Shown here piece by piece: positions 1 to 11,735 of a DNA stretch of 64,000 bases (its first letter is position 1; each line of letters starts with the position of its first letter). Where the stretch lies: assembly GCA_007258455.2 (NCBI GenBank), contig VDFB02344295.1, positions 310,001 to 374,000 of the forward strand, written 5' to 3'. The notes under the pieces are model-generated. The model did not search any database. It was not told the origin of the DNA and saw only the letters and a program-made list of their open reading frames with translations. The DNA is from Sequoia sempervirens (Eukaryota > Streptophyta > Pinopsida > Cupressales > Cupressaceae). The position numbers were made by a program, and so were the translations under genes.

Positions 1-674
1 TAAAAACATATATAATTTGAATTATGTACCCAATTTCCATAAAAATCATCATACTAGTTTTACATTTGTGAATCAATCAAAATGAATTATAAAAGAAGAA
101 AGACAGATGTAGGGTATTCAATTTTTCCCATAGTAAACGCACAACAATTAATAGCTCGTATTATGTTGCAATGTATTTTTGTTTAGTAGTTTGATTAGGA
201 TGTTGGTAGAAGGATAATATGGAACTTTTAAGACTGTTTTGGCAATATGGCCTTTTTGGTGATATGTACTACTCTCTTATAAATTTAATATAATATATAG
301 GCCTCCGCGCATTTTATCAAAAAAAAAAAGAAATTAATAAAAAATAATTAAAAGTAAAAACATATATAATTTGAATTATGTACCCAATTTCCACAAAAAC
401 ATCATACTAGTTTTACATTTGTCAATCAATCAAAATGAATTATAAAAAAAGAAAGACAAATGTAGGGTATTCAATTTTTCCCACAGTAAACATACAACAA
501 TTAATAGCTTGTATTATGCTGCAATGTATTTATGTTTGGTAGTTTGATTAGGATGTTGGTAGAAGGATAGTATGGAACTTTCAGGACTGTTCTGATAATC
601 TGGATTTTTTGGTGATATGTACTACTCTCTTATAAATTTTATATAATATATATAGGCCTCCGCACCTTTTATCA

Positions 675-707
<33 letters not shown>

Positions 708-3370
708 TTAAAAGTAAAAACATATATAATTTGAATTATATACCCAATTTCCACAAAAAGATCATACTAGTTTTACATTTGTCAATCAATCAAAATGAAT
801 TATAAAAGAAGAAAGATAGATGTAGGGTATTCAATTTTTCCCACAGTAAACATACAACAATTAATAGTTTGTATTATGCTGCAATGTATTTCTGTTTAGT
901 AGTTTGATTAGGATGCTAGTAGAAGGATAGTATGGAACTTTCAGGACTCTTCTAGAAATCTGGCTTTTTTGGTGATATGTACTACTCTCTTATAAATTTA
1001 ATATAATATGTATAGGCCTCCGCGCCTTTTATCAAAAAAAAATTTAATAAAAAATAATTAAAAGTAAAAACATATATAATTTGAATTATGTACGCAATTT
1101 CCACAAAAAACATCATACTAGTTTTACATTTGTGAATCAATCAAAATGAATTATAAAAGAAGAAATACAAATGTAGGGTATTCAATTTTTCCCACAGTAA
1201 ACGTACAACAATTAATAGCTCATATTATGCTGCAATGTATTATTCTGCAATGTATTTATGTTTAGTAGTTTGATTAGGATGCTGGTAGAAGGATAGTATG
1301 GAACTTTCAAGACTGTTCTGGCAATCTGGTTTTTTTGGTGATATGTACTACTCTCTTATAAATTTAATATAATATATAGGCCTATGCGCCTTTTATCAAA
1401 AAAAAAAAATTAATAAAAAATAATTAAAAGTAAAAACATATATAATTTGAATTATGTACCCAATTTCCACAAAAAACATCATACTAGTTTTACATTTGTC
1501 AATCAATCAAAATGAAATATAAAAGAAGAAAGACAAATGTAGGGTATTCAACTTTTCCCACAATAAATGTACAACAATTAATAGCTCGTATTATGCTGCA
1601 ATGTATTTTTGTTTAGTAGTTTGATTAGGATGTTGGAAGAAGGATAGTATGGAACTTTTAGGACTGTTCTGGCAATCTGGCTTTTTTGGTGATATGTACT
1701 ACTCTCTTATAAATTTAATATAATATATATAGGCCTCTGCGCCTTTTATCAAAACAACAACAATAATAATAATAATAAATAATTAAAAGTTAAAACATAT
1801 ATAATTTGAATTAGGTACCCAATTTCCACAAAAAACATAATACTAGTTTTACATTTGTGAATCAATCAAAATGAATTATAAAAGAAGAAAGACAGATGTA
1901 GGGTATTCAATTTTTCCCACAGTAAATGTACAAAAATTAATAGCTCGTATTATGTTGCAATGTATTTATGTTTAGTAGTTTGATTAGGACGCTGGTAGAA
2001 GGATAGTATGGAACTTTCAGGACTGTTCTGAAAATTTGGATTTTTTGGTGATATGTACTACTCTCTTATAAATTTAATATAATATATATAGGCCTCTGCG
2101 CCTTTTATCAAAATAAATAAATAATAATAAATAATAATTAAAAGTAAAAACATATATAATTTGAATTATGTACTTAATTTCCACAAAAACATCATACTAG
2201 TTTTACATTTGTCAATCAATCAAAATGAATTATAAAAAAGGAAAGACAGATGTAGGGTATTCAATTTTTCCCACAGTAAATGTACAACAATTAATAGCTT
2301 GTAATATGCTGCAATGTATTATGTTGCAGTGTATATCTGTTTAGTAGTTGATTAGGATGCTGGTAGAAGGATAGTATGGAACTTTCAGGACTGTTCTGGC
2401 AATCTAGCTTTTTTGGTGATATGTACTACTCTCTTATAAATTTAATATAATATATATAGGCCTTTGTGCCTTTTATCAAAAAAAATAAAATTAATAAAAA
2501 ATAATTAAAAGTAAAAACATATATATTTTGAATTATGTACCCAATTTCCACAAAAAACATCATACTAGTTTTACATTTGTCAATCAATCAAAATGAACTA
2601 TAAAAGAAGAAAGACAGATGTAGGGTATTCAATTTTTCCCATAGTAAACAAACAACAATTAATAGCTCATAATATACTACAATGTATTTATGTTTAGTAG
2701 TTTGATTAGGATGTTGGTAGAAGGATAGTATGAAACTTTCAGGACTGTTCTAACAATCTGGCTTTTTTGGTGATATGTACTACTCTCTTATAAATTTAAT
2801 ATGATATATATAGGCCTCCATGCCTTTTATCAAAAAAAATAATAAAAAATAATTAAAAGTAAAAACATATATAATTTGAATTATGTACCCAATTTCCACA
2901 AAAACATCATACTAGTTTTACATTTGTCAATCAATCAAAATGAATTATAAAAGAAGAAAGACAGATGTAGGGTATTCAATTTTTCCCATAGTAAACGTAC
3001 AATAATTAATAGCTCGTATTATGTTGCAATGTATTTTTGTTTAGTAGTTTGATTAGGATGTTGGTAGAAGGATAGTATGAAACTTTCAGGACTGTTCTGG
3101 CAATCTAGCTTTTTTGGTGATATGTACTACTTTCTTATAAATTTAATATAATATATATAGGCCTCCATGCCTTTATCAAAAAAATAATAATAAGAAAAAA
3201 TAATTAAAAGTAAAAACATATATAATTTGAATTTAATACCCAATTTCCACAAAAAAACATACTAGTTTTACATTTGTGAATCAATCAAAATGAATTATAA
3301 AAGAAGAAAGACAGATGCAGGGTATTCAATTTTTCCCATAGTAAACGTACAACAATTAATAGCTCGTATT
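1..3370. repeat. Tandem array of ~355-bp units (9 full + 1 partial), open to the left
   Basis: Direct tandem repeats, seen by aligning the recurring start taaaaacatatataatttg and the end aaaataattaaaag. Unit boundaries are 1-354, 355-714, 715-1064, 1065-1430, 1431-1789, 1790-2144, 2145-2511, 2512-2859, 2860-3210 and a partial 3211-3370 of about 160 bp. Units share most bases. The variable part is an A or AAT tract at each junction (an AAT run in unit 2, CAA then AAT in unit 5, AAAT/AAT in unit 6). Each unit has a TATA-like stretch (ctcttataaattta) near its 3' third, but no ORF. The first 160 bp of the unit recurs once at 55967-56129, next to the same downstream sequence, so the array grew inside a dispersed repeat rather than being an independent satellite. 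Confidence 0.95.
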
Positions 3371-6300
3371 GTTTCCTTGATCTATAAGCAATCATAGTGG
3401 ACTTTTTTATTAATTGCAGACCGAGATAGCCAACGGTCTAAACTCCTTCCACAGTACTTGGAATACATCAACACCATTCTTGTGCCACTTTTTTTTTAAA
3501 ATATTTTTTTCTCTCGCCTAGGCGATCCACATTAGAATCTCAACCCAAGACTATTATCTCTCCATTTAAGAAGATCGGATTTAGTTGCATTTACTTCTCT
3601 GCAATTGGTAGCGGTTGCATTTATGAAAGCTGATGGCGATGGAACATCCCCTAAATGTGTAATGATCTCTACGTAATCAAACCCTAAAAAAACCCTGGTC
3701 GGTTAATTAGAGCATCTTCCCCGCCCTATTTATTACATAAGCACAGATCTTTCATATGAAAAAAAGCTTTCACTGCAAAGTTTTTGTCGCAAGATTCAGA
3801 GGTCTTTGGTTTTAAAAATATCTTCAGTTCTTCAGAGATGAGGTCTTCAAGGATGTCAAGCATAGTGGAGTCGAACTCCATTGAGGATTTACGAGGAAAA
3901 AGAATTGAAAGAAAGCTTCAAAGGAAATTCAAAAAATGATATGTAGTAAACAAAGAACTTGCCGAAATGATAAAGAAACAATTGTTGAAATATTAAAAAA
4001 AGAAATGAGAGAAATGTTTGAAATGTTTAAATCTTTTATGCAGGAAAGTAAAGAATAACTCCAAAATCACCTAAAAGAAATCAAGGAATCAAATGATATG
4101 TTGTTGCATTATGTGGAGGATAGTGTCATCGTTTCAAAGTAGAGCCATGAAATTTTCTGCCCTGGAATTTTTTGTAATGCATGTATGACTGGTAAATTTT
4201 ATGGATTATAGAAGTAAAGATTTAGGGTTTAGGTGAGTTTTTTTTAGGTTATATATGAATATTGCAAAGATTTGTACTTTGAAGTCAAAATGTCAGGGTT
4301 TAAGAAGGTTATGTATTAGTGTTATTATGTTTGGAGTGTCGGTGGAGTTTGCAGAGTTTATATTAAGTTGCAGGAACCGTTTTTCGAAAACAAATGAAGG
4401 GTTTAATGTCTTTAGTAGACTTTAAATGTTGAAAGCATGCATTGAATGTCATTTTTTGTGATGTACCTATTTCTTTTATGAATTAAAATACGAGTTATTT
4501 AGTTGTTTGTATTGAAGTTGTTCCTATGCAATGGAAAATCCAAAGAGTTCTTGCATATCTCAATATTTATATGAATTAAAATACAATTTATATTTAGTTG
4601 TTTGTATTGAAGTTGTTCCTATGCAATGGAGAAGCCAAAGAGTTCGTGTGTATCTGAATTAAAATATGAGTTATATTTAGTTGGTTGTATTGAAGCTATT
4701 CCTATGCAATGGATATGCATAATGTTTTCCAATAGTTTATATGAACTTTATTTTATGGTGTATATTTATATGCAAGAATTTATGCATAATTTTATGAGTA
4801 TCTTATTTGAACTCTATTTTATGGTGTCTATTTATATGTAGGACTTTTTATTTTCAGGTCTACTGATTTGTTCATTATTTATATGAGTATGTTGTCACTA
4901 TGACAACTTTGTTATAGAGGGCTTACTAAATGCTCACCTAATTTTTGAATTTGTTGTATTCTAAAAAGTCATGCAAGCCCACTGAGTGTGACAACTCTGT
5001 GATAAATCATTTACAGAAAAATCGTTTGAACTTACTGTATTCTAGAAAGTTATGTTAAGCCCAGTGAGTTTCTTTGCTTAACATGAAATATAAGTTTCAT
5101 ATTTGAAGTTGAAGGTTATCGTCGCATAAAAAGTTAAAGGGTTTGATATTATGTTAGGCGATATCTCATAAAATCTCTCTCAAACCTTCAAATTATTTGA
5201 TTTTTCTCCTACATCTATTAATAGTAAACCAAATTTGCATATCATGTTATCAGAATTTTTCAGAATTATAAAGAAAACAACAGCCCCCAGCACAACAAAA
5301 TTCGAGTGAGTCATAAAATTTGTAACAGTATGCTTTGTAAGCTACCGTGGAGGAACAGGTCTTACAACAAGTTGAATCTTCTGGGATGTGATGGTGGGAT
5401 TTTTTTTGTTATAGATGGCCATTTTGGGTGGCTTTATGCCTGTGGCCTTTTCAAAAACCCTAATGGCAAGGTGCCTGTAAAGTCTCAATGCTTTTTTGTA
5501 AGTGCTATTATATTTTCTTTTCCTTGTGCACAACTTATTTACTAGCCTTGGGAGCCTAATTAGCAGGCGTAGAGGATTTGCAGTTGACTAGCAATTCAAG
5601 ATTGAGATATTTTTGCAATAAATCAATATCAATGCATCATAAGATTTGAAATAAACCCATTTCTCTTATTTCCCATTTTCTCGTTAATCCATTCAAATCT
5701 AACCATCTCACAAGTTTGGAAGAAAAGTATTTTATTGAAAGTGGTGTTATTTACTTGTTTGTACCCTCTATAGACTCAACATTTTACCATGAACAAGCAA
5801 GTTAGTGGTTATGAAATGGTGGCCTGTATATGATTTGCATGTTTGATCTCTAGTGGCCTTGTAATAGAAAGTAGATGTTTTATCAAAATCGTGAAGCATG
5901 AAGTTCTGAAAAAATTGTAGCAATTATAATCATGATCATTTAAAATTGCAACACAAATTAGATGTTGATTAAAAATTCTAAGCAAAAGTTTTATAGCTTA
6001 CACATTATTTTTTTATTTAATAATTTTGAAACTATTATATATTTATTTTAAATAATTTAAAATGTTATTCATTTTTTAATTGATTCATAGGATAATTAGT
6101 TCATAAATTAAATGCTTTATTTTTTCAAAATACATCTTACTGTATTAAGAATGATGTAATGATTTAGATATTTGTTTAGATGTGGCACTAATTGTATGGA
6201 ATGGATGGGGTGATAGTATGATGATTTTTATTAGGGATAAAAAAATTTAAAATGAGTGCTTATATTATAGAGCATTTGTTTTATATTATTTTATTTTTTC

Positions 6301-6659
6301 TCTATTTATTAAAAAAAGAGATAAGAAGAATTAGATGAGTAACTATATATAGAAAAGAACATTTGTATTATTTTTATTTTTTTGCTATTGTCAAGTTTAG
6401 ATATTTGTTTAGAAATGACAGTAATGGTATTGAATGGTTAAGAACATTTGTATTATTATTATTTTTTCTATTTTCAAGTGTAGATATTTGTTTAGACATG
6501 GTATTAATGGTATTGAATGGTTGAGGTGATGGTCTTGATAGTTTTTATTAGGGACAAGTAAAAATTAAAATGAGTGTTTATGTTATGGAGCATTTGTATT
6601 ATTTTTTTGTGTTTTGCTTAACAAGTATTTGTATTATTTTATTTTATTTTACTTATTAG
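3211..6659. repeat. Dispersed 3.4-kb repeat, copy D1
   Basis: Matches 55935-59380 (D2) in the same orientation along its whole length, with scattered substitutions, small indels and a ~40-bp deletion near 5423 relative to D2. It begins with the truncated array unit and ends near the shared acttattag. It contains the small broken ORF at 3838-4142 and AT-rich sequence with internal repeats after 6170. I find no clear TG...CA termini, PBS, PPT or transposase. It may be a non-autonomous retroelement or part of one; the class is not decided. Confidence 0.8.
3838..4142 (+). pseudogene. Small coiled-coil ORF in D1, broken
   Basis: The frame opens with ATG at 3838 and is rich in Lys, Arg and Glu. 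It reads 33 codons to a TGA at 3937. The sister at 56590 shares this stop. Beyond it, homology continues as a charged helical segment to the common TAG near 4142, but D1 has a 1-bp deletion near 3970 relative to D2 and an in-frame TAA in the KEMREMLEMF-like part, so it cannot be translated through. About 100 codons in total. Composition suggests an amphipathic or coiled-coil helix such as part of a retroelement gag, but I recognise no named domain. Both copies being broken at the same codon suggests it was already dead, or spliced, before the copies separated. Confidence 0.4.
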
Positions 6660-6780
6660 AAAAAGAGATAAGTCAGAATTAAAATGAGTGCCTCTATATA
6701 GGAGCATTTGTATTATTATTATTATTTTTCTATTGTAAGTTTCATGATAAAATATTTAAATTAAAAAAAAAGTGGGGAAG
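6170..6780. repeat. Imperfect short repeats at the end of D1
   Basis: A phrase close to gatatttgtttagacatggc, then aatggtattgaatgg, then tttttattagggacaagtaaaa and gagcatttgtattatt recurs at about 6170, 6395 and 6485, with a last partial copy at 6660-6720. D2 has the same pattern at 58850-59300. Spacing is irregular (about 90-225 bp). No coding potential. Confidence 0.6.
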
Positions 6781-7685
6781 ATAATAAGACTTTTCATTTG
6801 ACATAAAAGCATAATCAGATAAAAAGCCTTAAAATATATATTCAATTCAATATGTTATGTAATTATGTGTTTTTAGTTATATGAAACATGTATTCTAGTT
6901 GTTATTTATTAAAGGTAAAATAGGTTTTGAAAGGGCCTTGAAACATTTTACATGTTGATTAGTAGTAAAAGATTAGCCAAAACATGATGAAACATTCACA
7001 ATAGTGAGCTTTAGACACAAATGCGTCCAATAGAGAAAAAAACAAAAGAAAACAAAATGCCTTAGAAAGATTAAACAAAGCTTTGATTACAAATGCTTAA
7101 ATATTCTAGTTGTCTTCTACTCTTGCTAGTAGAAATTATCATGCAATTTAACAAACTCTAGCAAGTCTTTTTTTCTCATGAATTTATTTTTATCAATTGT
7201 GGTTTTGCTTTTGGTGATAGGCCTAGCATGTCCACATTTTTCTTCCAAGGTAGCTTTGTCAATCTCTTGAAAACAATGACACTCATTGAGTTTCTTAAGC
7301 TTAAGAGTGAGAATTTTGATATTGGTTGTATTATTTTGAATCATGCATTTGTTGATTTACATAACACACTCAAAATATTCCTTTTTAGGTCATTAATTCA
7401 TTTTTTTATAAAGGTGGCCCTATCATTTACATCTTAGTTTTGTTTTTCCAACATGATCTACTCAATCATAATAACATTGGATAGGTTTTCTCCAATCCTA
7501 TCCATATTAGTGGTAGCCTCTCAATTTCGTAGATTATTCCTATTATATTCCCTTGAAGGTTAAGTTTGAGCCCCCATTTTATTTTTGGGGTGCTTCCAAA
7601 CTAATGCTGATTTATTAATTTCTACATAAAACCATTTGGTGTGTTGGGAAGTGGTGCAAGAGTACCCGCGCGGATAGGTGATCAG
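6781..7685. other. AT-rich interval before the copia element, no gene seen
   Basis: Contains a 72-codon minus-strand frame at 7126-7344 rich in Lys and Leu that I do not recognise and do not call as a gene. No repeat family evident. The last bases, ending atcag at 7681-7685, form the left target-site copy of the copia insertion. Confidence 0.5.
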
Positions 7686-8376
7686 TGTTGGAAATGAGGT
7701 GTCTCAACCTTTCTATTTTCGTAGATTTGATTTATTTTCATTTAAGATTTTCCTACATCTGTGACAAATTTTTGGTGCTTTGAAAATAGAAATATTAGTT
7801 TTCAAAATATGCCCATGTGATAACATATCATGGAAGGGTTAATTTTAGAGATATTATGATAAATTTTATGACATCTTTGAGGGTAAAAAATCAAGGAGAA
7901 TATTGTGTACGTGATAGCCTAATTTTAGATTGAAATCTTGCATTTTTGGGCAATACACCTCATGAGAGGTTTTGCACATGGTTTTGTAAACCGCTAGTGT
8001 TTTCTTGTATAGTTAGAGGTCTATAAATTGATGGCTTGAGGAGTAGTTTGTGTGTTGAGTTTGCAGGAACTGTTATGTTCTCAAATTGCTACTAGAATTC
8101 TTCTAGAGTTGTTTACTGGTGATACTCTTGTAAAAGACTTGCTCTGTAAGTGTATGTAATCTTGTTGTTGGATTTGAAATACATTGAGCAAGTTTTGGAG
8201 TGTGGGGATTTTCACCCGAAAGGGTTTTCCCCACGTATATCTTGTGTTCATTGTTTATTTTCTGTTGAATGTGTTTCTAGATTTTCTATAACTATTAGAT
8301 CAGTTTTAAATTTTACATAATATCTCTTCTCAAGATTGGCATAGGAAATTGTTTTTGCTACTCTAATTTCCTTACA
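7686..8376 (+). repeat. 5' LTR of copia element
   Basis: 691 bp, TG...CA, the same length as the 3' LTR at 12608-13298 and colinear with it. It should carry the promoter and the polyadenylation signals of the element. No unambiguous TATA box stands out. Confidence 0.95.
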
Positions 8377-8378
8377 AG

Positions 8379-8390
8379 TGGTATCATAGT
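8379..8390 (+). other. Primer-binding site (tRNA-iMet type)
   Basis: tggtatcatagt, two bases after the 5' LTR. It matches 10 of 12 bases of the usual plant copia PBS TGGTATCAGAGC, complementary to the 3' end of initiator methionine tRNA, which primes minus-strand DNA synthesis. Confidence 0.85.
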
Positions 8391-8503
8391 TTGATCACCT
8401 TTGGTTTTAGTTGTGGGTTGTTGGGTTTTTTGTGCTAATCAATGTTTGACTGGGAGCTTGTGCAGAGGGAATTTTGTGATCTTGTTGTAGATATCTTTTC
8501 CGA

Positions 8504-9332
8504 ATGGGGAGCACATATGGGAGGATTGAGGTAGAGAATTGTTTAGGTATGAACTTTGAAATGTGGAAACTGAAGATAGAAGATCTGTTGATTGATTAGG
8601 ATCTATGGGATGTAGTGGATGAAAATGTCCAAAGGCCTACGAATCAAACTTTGGCTGCAAAATATGATGTAATGGATAGAAAATCTAAAGGTCCCATTAA
8701 ACTATGTCTTGCAGATTCAATCTTGGTAAATGTCCATGAAGAACCCACTTTGAAGAATCTTTCAAAGAAGTTGGGTGAGATATACCAAGCCAAATCTCTA
8801 GTAAATAATATTTTCTTGAGGAAGAAGTTGTATTCCTTGAGAATGGAAAAAGGTGGACAAATTTTTGAGCATCTGGAAACATTGAATATGTTGGTGACTC
8901 AATTGACCTCAATTGGGGTTAAGATGGATGAAGAAGAAAGGTGCCAAACTTTGTTGTGTTCACTTCCAGACGCATGGGACAACCTAGTCATGGCCATTGG
9001 GAGCACTTCTGTCATATTGAAGATGGAGGACATTGTTGGTTCTCTGCTCTCCGAAGAGATGAGGACAATCTCTCTGAATGCCAAAAAGGCTTTGAGTGTT
9101 TGAGGAAGACAAAAATAATGAGGAAAAGATGAGAAGTAGCATGGTCATTCCAATTCCAAAAACAAGGGGAGATCAAAATCTCGTGGTAAGTCCAAGGCAA
9201 TATGCTAGAATTGTGGTAAATCTGGACACTTCTGAAAGGATTGTAAAGAAGAGAAGAAAAAGAAGAAGAAGCAAGATTTTGATTATGACTCTGAAAGGGA
9301 AGATGGAGATGCCTTTATTACATCCTTGTCCA
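8504..9332 (+). pseudogene. gag: copia gag (nucleocapsid/capsid) remnant
   Basis: Gag packages element RNA into virus-like particles. The ATG at 8504 opens a frame with the typical MWKLKIEDLL-like start, stopped by TAG at 8597. The same frame reads on to a stop at 9101-9103 and includes the copia gag pattern around LRMEKGGQIFEHL and LLCSLPDAWDNL. The next part shifts frame and returns near 9166. The zinc knuckle CX2CX4HX4C lies at 9203-9244 but holds two stop codons (TAG 9206, TGA 9233). A Lys/Glu-rich linker leads into the protease. At least three stops and two frame changes make this a pseudogene. Confidence 0.9.
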
Positions 9333-9619
9333 CTCGTGTAGGTGATAATGTATGGTTGATAGACTCGGGTGTATCTTTCCACATGACTCCTAACAGAAAC
9401 TGGTTTAGTAAGTATGAAAACTATGATGGTGGTAAGGTGTATTTGGGTGATGACTCTTTCATTGATATTGTTGGCCGTGGTAGTATTCATGTGAATTTTT
9501 TTGATGATAGAGTTAGATTATTTGATGGTGTCTTGCACATCCCAAGACTAGAAAGAAATTTATTATCTCTTAGCAAGCTAATATCTATGTGGGTGTGCAT
9601 GTACAGTTTTCTGAAGTAG
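9326..9619 (+). pseudogene. copia aspartic protease remnant
   Basis: The protease cleaves the copia polyprotein. The frame contains WLIDSGVSFHMTP with the catalytic DSG triad (Asp codon 9362-9364), then a DDSFIDIVGRGSI-like flap region and VLHIPRLERNLLSLSKL, the standard end of the copia protease. The active-site residues are kept. The frame stops at 9617-9619, and the continuation toward the GAG-pre-integrase domain is found in another frame from about 9589. It sits directly downstream of the gag zinc knuckle in the same frame, as expected for a single gag-pol ORF. Confidence 0.9.
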
Positions 9620-9639
9620 GTGTGAAAATGGTGAGAGGT

Positions 9640-10743
9640 GCTATGGTGATAGCGAGAGGAAGTAGATTGGGTACATTGTACCAGCTCGATGCATGCACAG
9701 TTGAATGCAATAGCACTTCTGATAAGATTAAGCCAAAAACTACTTTGTTGAAAAAGAGATGGTTTCCTCTTCTACGGATGGTCATGGCTTTTGGGTACCC
9801 AAGGGTGCTCTATCTACCGAATCAAAGTTTCCTGTAGAGAAGACCATGTTATGGGACCAAAGGCTTTGCCACATTGGAGAGAAGGGTTTAAAAGCCCTGA
9901 AAAATAAGAACCTTATTGAGGGGTTGAATGATTGCAATCTAGAGTTTGATTTTTGTGAACATTATATTTATGGAAAACATAACCGTGTTTAGTTTTACTC
10001 ATCTTCTCATAAGTCTTCATGTATCTTGGATCTAATTCATTCTGATGTATTTGGTCTTGTTGATGTTGCTTATGTTGGTAAATCGGTTTATTATGTTACT
10101 TTCATTGATGATTTTAGTAGGAGAACATGTGTATATTTTTTAAAGAGTAAATATGAAGTTTTTCAGTCATTTTAAGGAGTTAAAGGCTATGGTAGAAACT
10201 CATATTGGAAAGAAAATTAAATGTTTGAGGACTGACAATGGCGGTGAGTACTGTTCTATAGATTTTGATAGATTCTGTATAGATTGCGGTATTAAAAGAA
10301 AAAAGACTATAACTTTGTATTCTCCATAGCAAAATGGAGTTGTAGAAAGAATGAACAAAACATTGATGGAGAAGGCTAGGAGCATGTTGAGTGGAGTTGG
10401 TCTAGAACAAAAATTTTGGACTAAAATTGTTGCCACTGCTTGTTATTTGATAAATAGATCTCCTACATCAACGCTTGTTGATAAAATGCCAATGGAAGCG
10501 TGGTCAGGGAAAAATCCTTCACTTAGACATTTGAGAGTTTTTGGTTGTGAGGCATATGCACATGTGCCTAAGGAGAAGATAAAAAAATTGGATTCTAAGG
10601 CTATCAAATGTATCTTCATTGGTTACAACTATGGTGTGAAAGAATACAAGCTTTGGGACCCTATTGCACAGAAGGTAATCTATTCTAGAAGTGTTATTTT
10701 TAGAGAGACCAAATCTTCTCCTGTTAATTTTCAACCAGAATAG
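9640..10743 (+). pseudogene. copia GAG-pre-integrase and integrase remnant
   Basis: Integrase inserts element cDNA. GAG-pre-integrase sequence (TLYQLDACTV, then MLWDQRLCHIGEKGLKAL with the His of the zinc site) spans about 9670-9990 in two frames and ends at a TAG near 9990. The catalytic core follows: first Asp in LIHSDVFG (about 10040), second in LRTDNGGEY (about 10232), and the Glu in NGVVERMN (about 10343), giving the D,D35E set. An in-frame TAG at 10327 sits where copia integrases usually have Gln in SPQQNG. The C-terminal part continues to 10743, ending in VIFRETKSS. All three acidic residues survive but the frame is broken several times. Confidence 0.9.
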
Positions 10744-11735
10744 CATAAAGAAATTGAACAAAAAAAGGATGTGGTTCAACTTCCTTCTACGCTTGAGGAA
10801 TTTGAATCGAGACCCCAAAATAGACAAACGTTGAGGAGAGCTCATCAAGCTCTAAATCTTTAGAAGATGAAGAGGAAGAGGGGGAAGAGGAAGAACCTCC
10901 ACCTCAGCTTGTTCAAAGGTATACAAGGCAATGACAATCACCTCAAAGGTATGGGTATTCACCTAATGATTGGAACTGTATATTTGCTTTGAGTACTAAC
11001 ATTGATGAACCGAGATCTGTGCAAGAGGCTTTGGGTATGAATGATGCAGAGTCTTGGAAAATAGCCATGGATGAAGAGAAGTTAGCTCTTAAAAGGAATG
11101 ATACATGGGACCTTGTACCATTTCTTGAAACTAAAAAACCTGTTGGATGTAAATGGGTGTTTAAGAAAAAGATTGGTTCAAATGGAAATGTTGAAAATTA
11201 TAAGGCACGGTTGGTTGCGAAGGGATACTCTCAAGTTGAGGGTATTGATTACGGTGAGATCTTTTCTCCTATTGCTAAATTGGCATCCATTCATTTTTTA
11301 TTATCTATTGCAGCAACTTATGATCTAGAGGTGGAACAAATGGATGTGAAAGCTATGTTCCTTCATGGTGATTTGGAAGAAGAAATTTATATGACACAGC
11401 CAGAGCACTAAGTGGTAAAAGGTAAAAGAAAGTTGGTTTGTAAGTTAAAGAAATATTTGTATGGCCTTAAACAAATTCCTAGGATGTGGTATCATAATTT
11501 TGATACATATGTGTTGAGTTTGGGATTTGTGCGGTCTAAATATGATCATTGTATATATTTTAAATCTGATGGTGATTATTTCCTAGTAATTGCTTTATAT
11601 GTTGATGACATGTTTATTGGGAAAGGCAAAGGTTTGATTGCAAAACTTGAAATGAAAGATCTTGGTGCAAAAAAACACATACTTGGGATGGAGATCAAAA
11701 GAGATCATGAGAACAAAAAGCTATGGTTTGGCTAG
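10744..11735 (+). pseudogene. copia reverse transcriptase remnant
   Basis: The enzyme would copy element RNA into DNA. After a Glu-rich linker (10744-10985), the RT domain begins near 11040 with ESWKIAMDEEKLAL, then CKWVFKKKIGSNG, YKARLVAKGYSQ and MDVKAMFLHGDLEEEIYM. A TAA at 11409 interrupts the frame, which resumes at once with KYLYGLKQ and reaches the catalytic YVDD at 11598-11609. Just after this motif the family spacing is shortened before MKDLGAKKHILGMEI, indicating a small in-frame deletion. The frame ends at a TAG near 11733. Confidence 0.92.

Noticed and set aside
1..3370. CRISPR-like or rDNA spacer array
   Set aside because: Units of ~355 bp are contiguous with no unique spacers, and no rRNA sequence is near. 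It is an ordinary eukaryotic tandem repeat.
5306..5545. 79-codon frame in D1 as a conserved protein
   Set aside because: The D2 counterpart (57922-58137) shares only the first ~40 codons; then a ~40-bp indel changes the frame, so the protein is not conserved.
8379..8390. tRNA gene near the copia LTR
   Set aside because: Only 10-12 bases match initiator tRNA, at the PBS position. No cloverleaf can be formed from the flanks.
9173..9490. Antisense 105-codon frame in the copia element
   Set aside because: It is a shadow of the gag/protease coding strand, which carries the real motifs.
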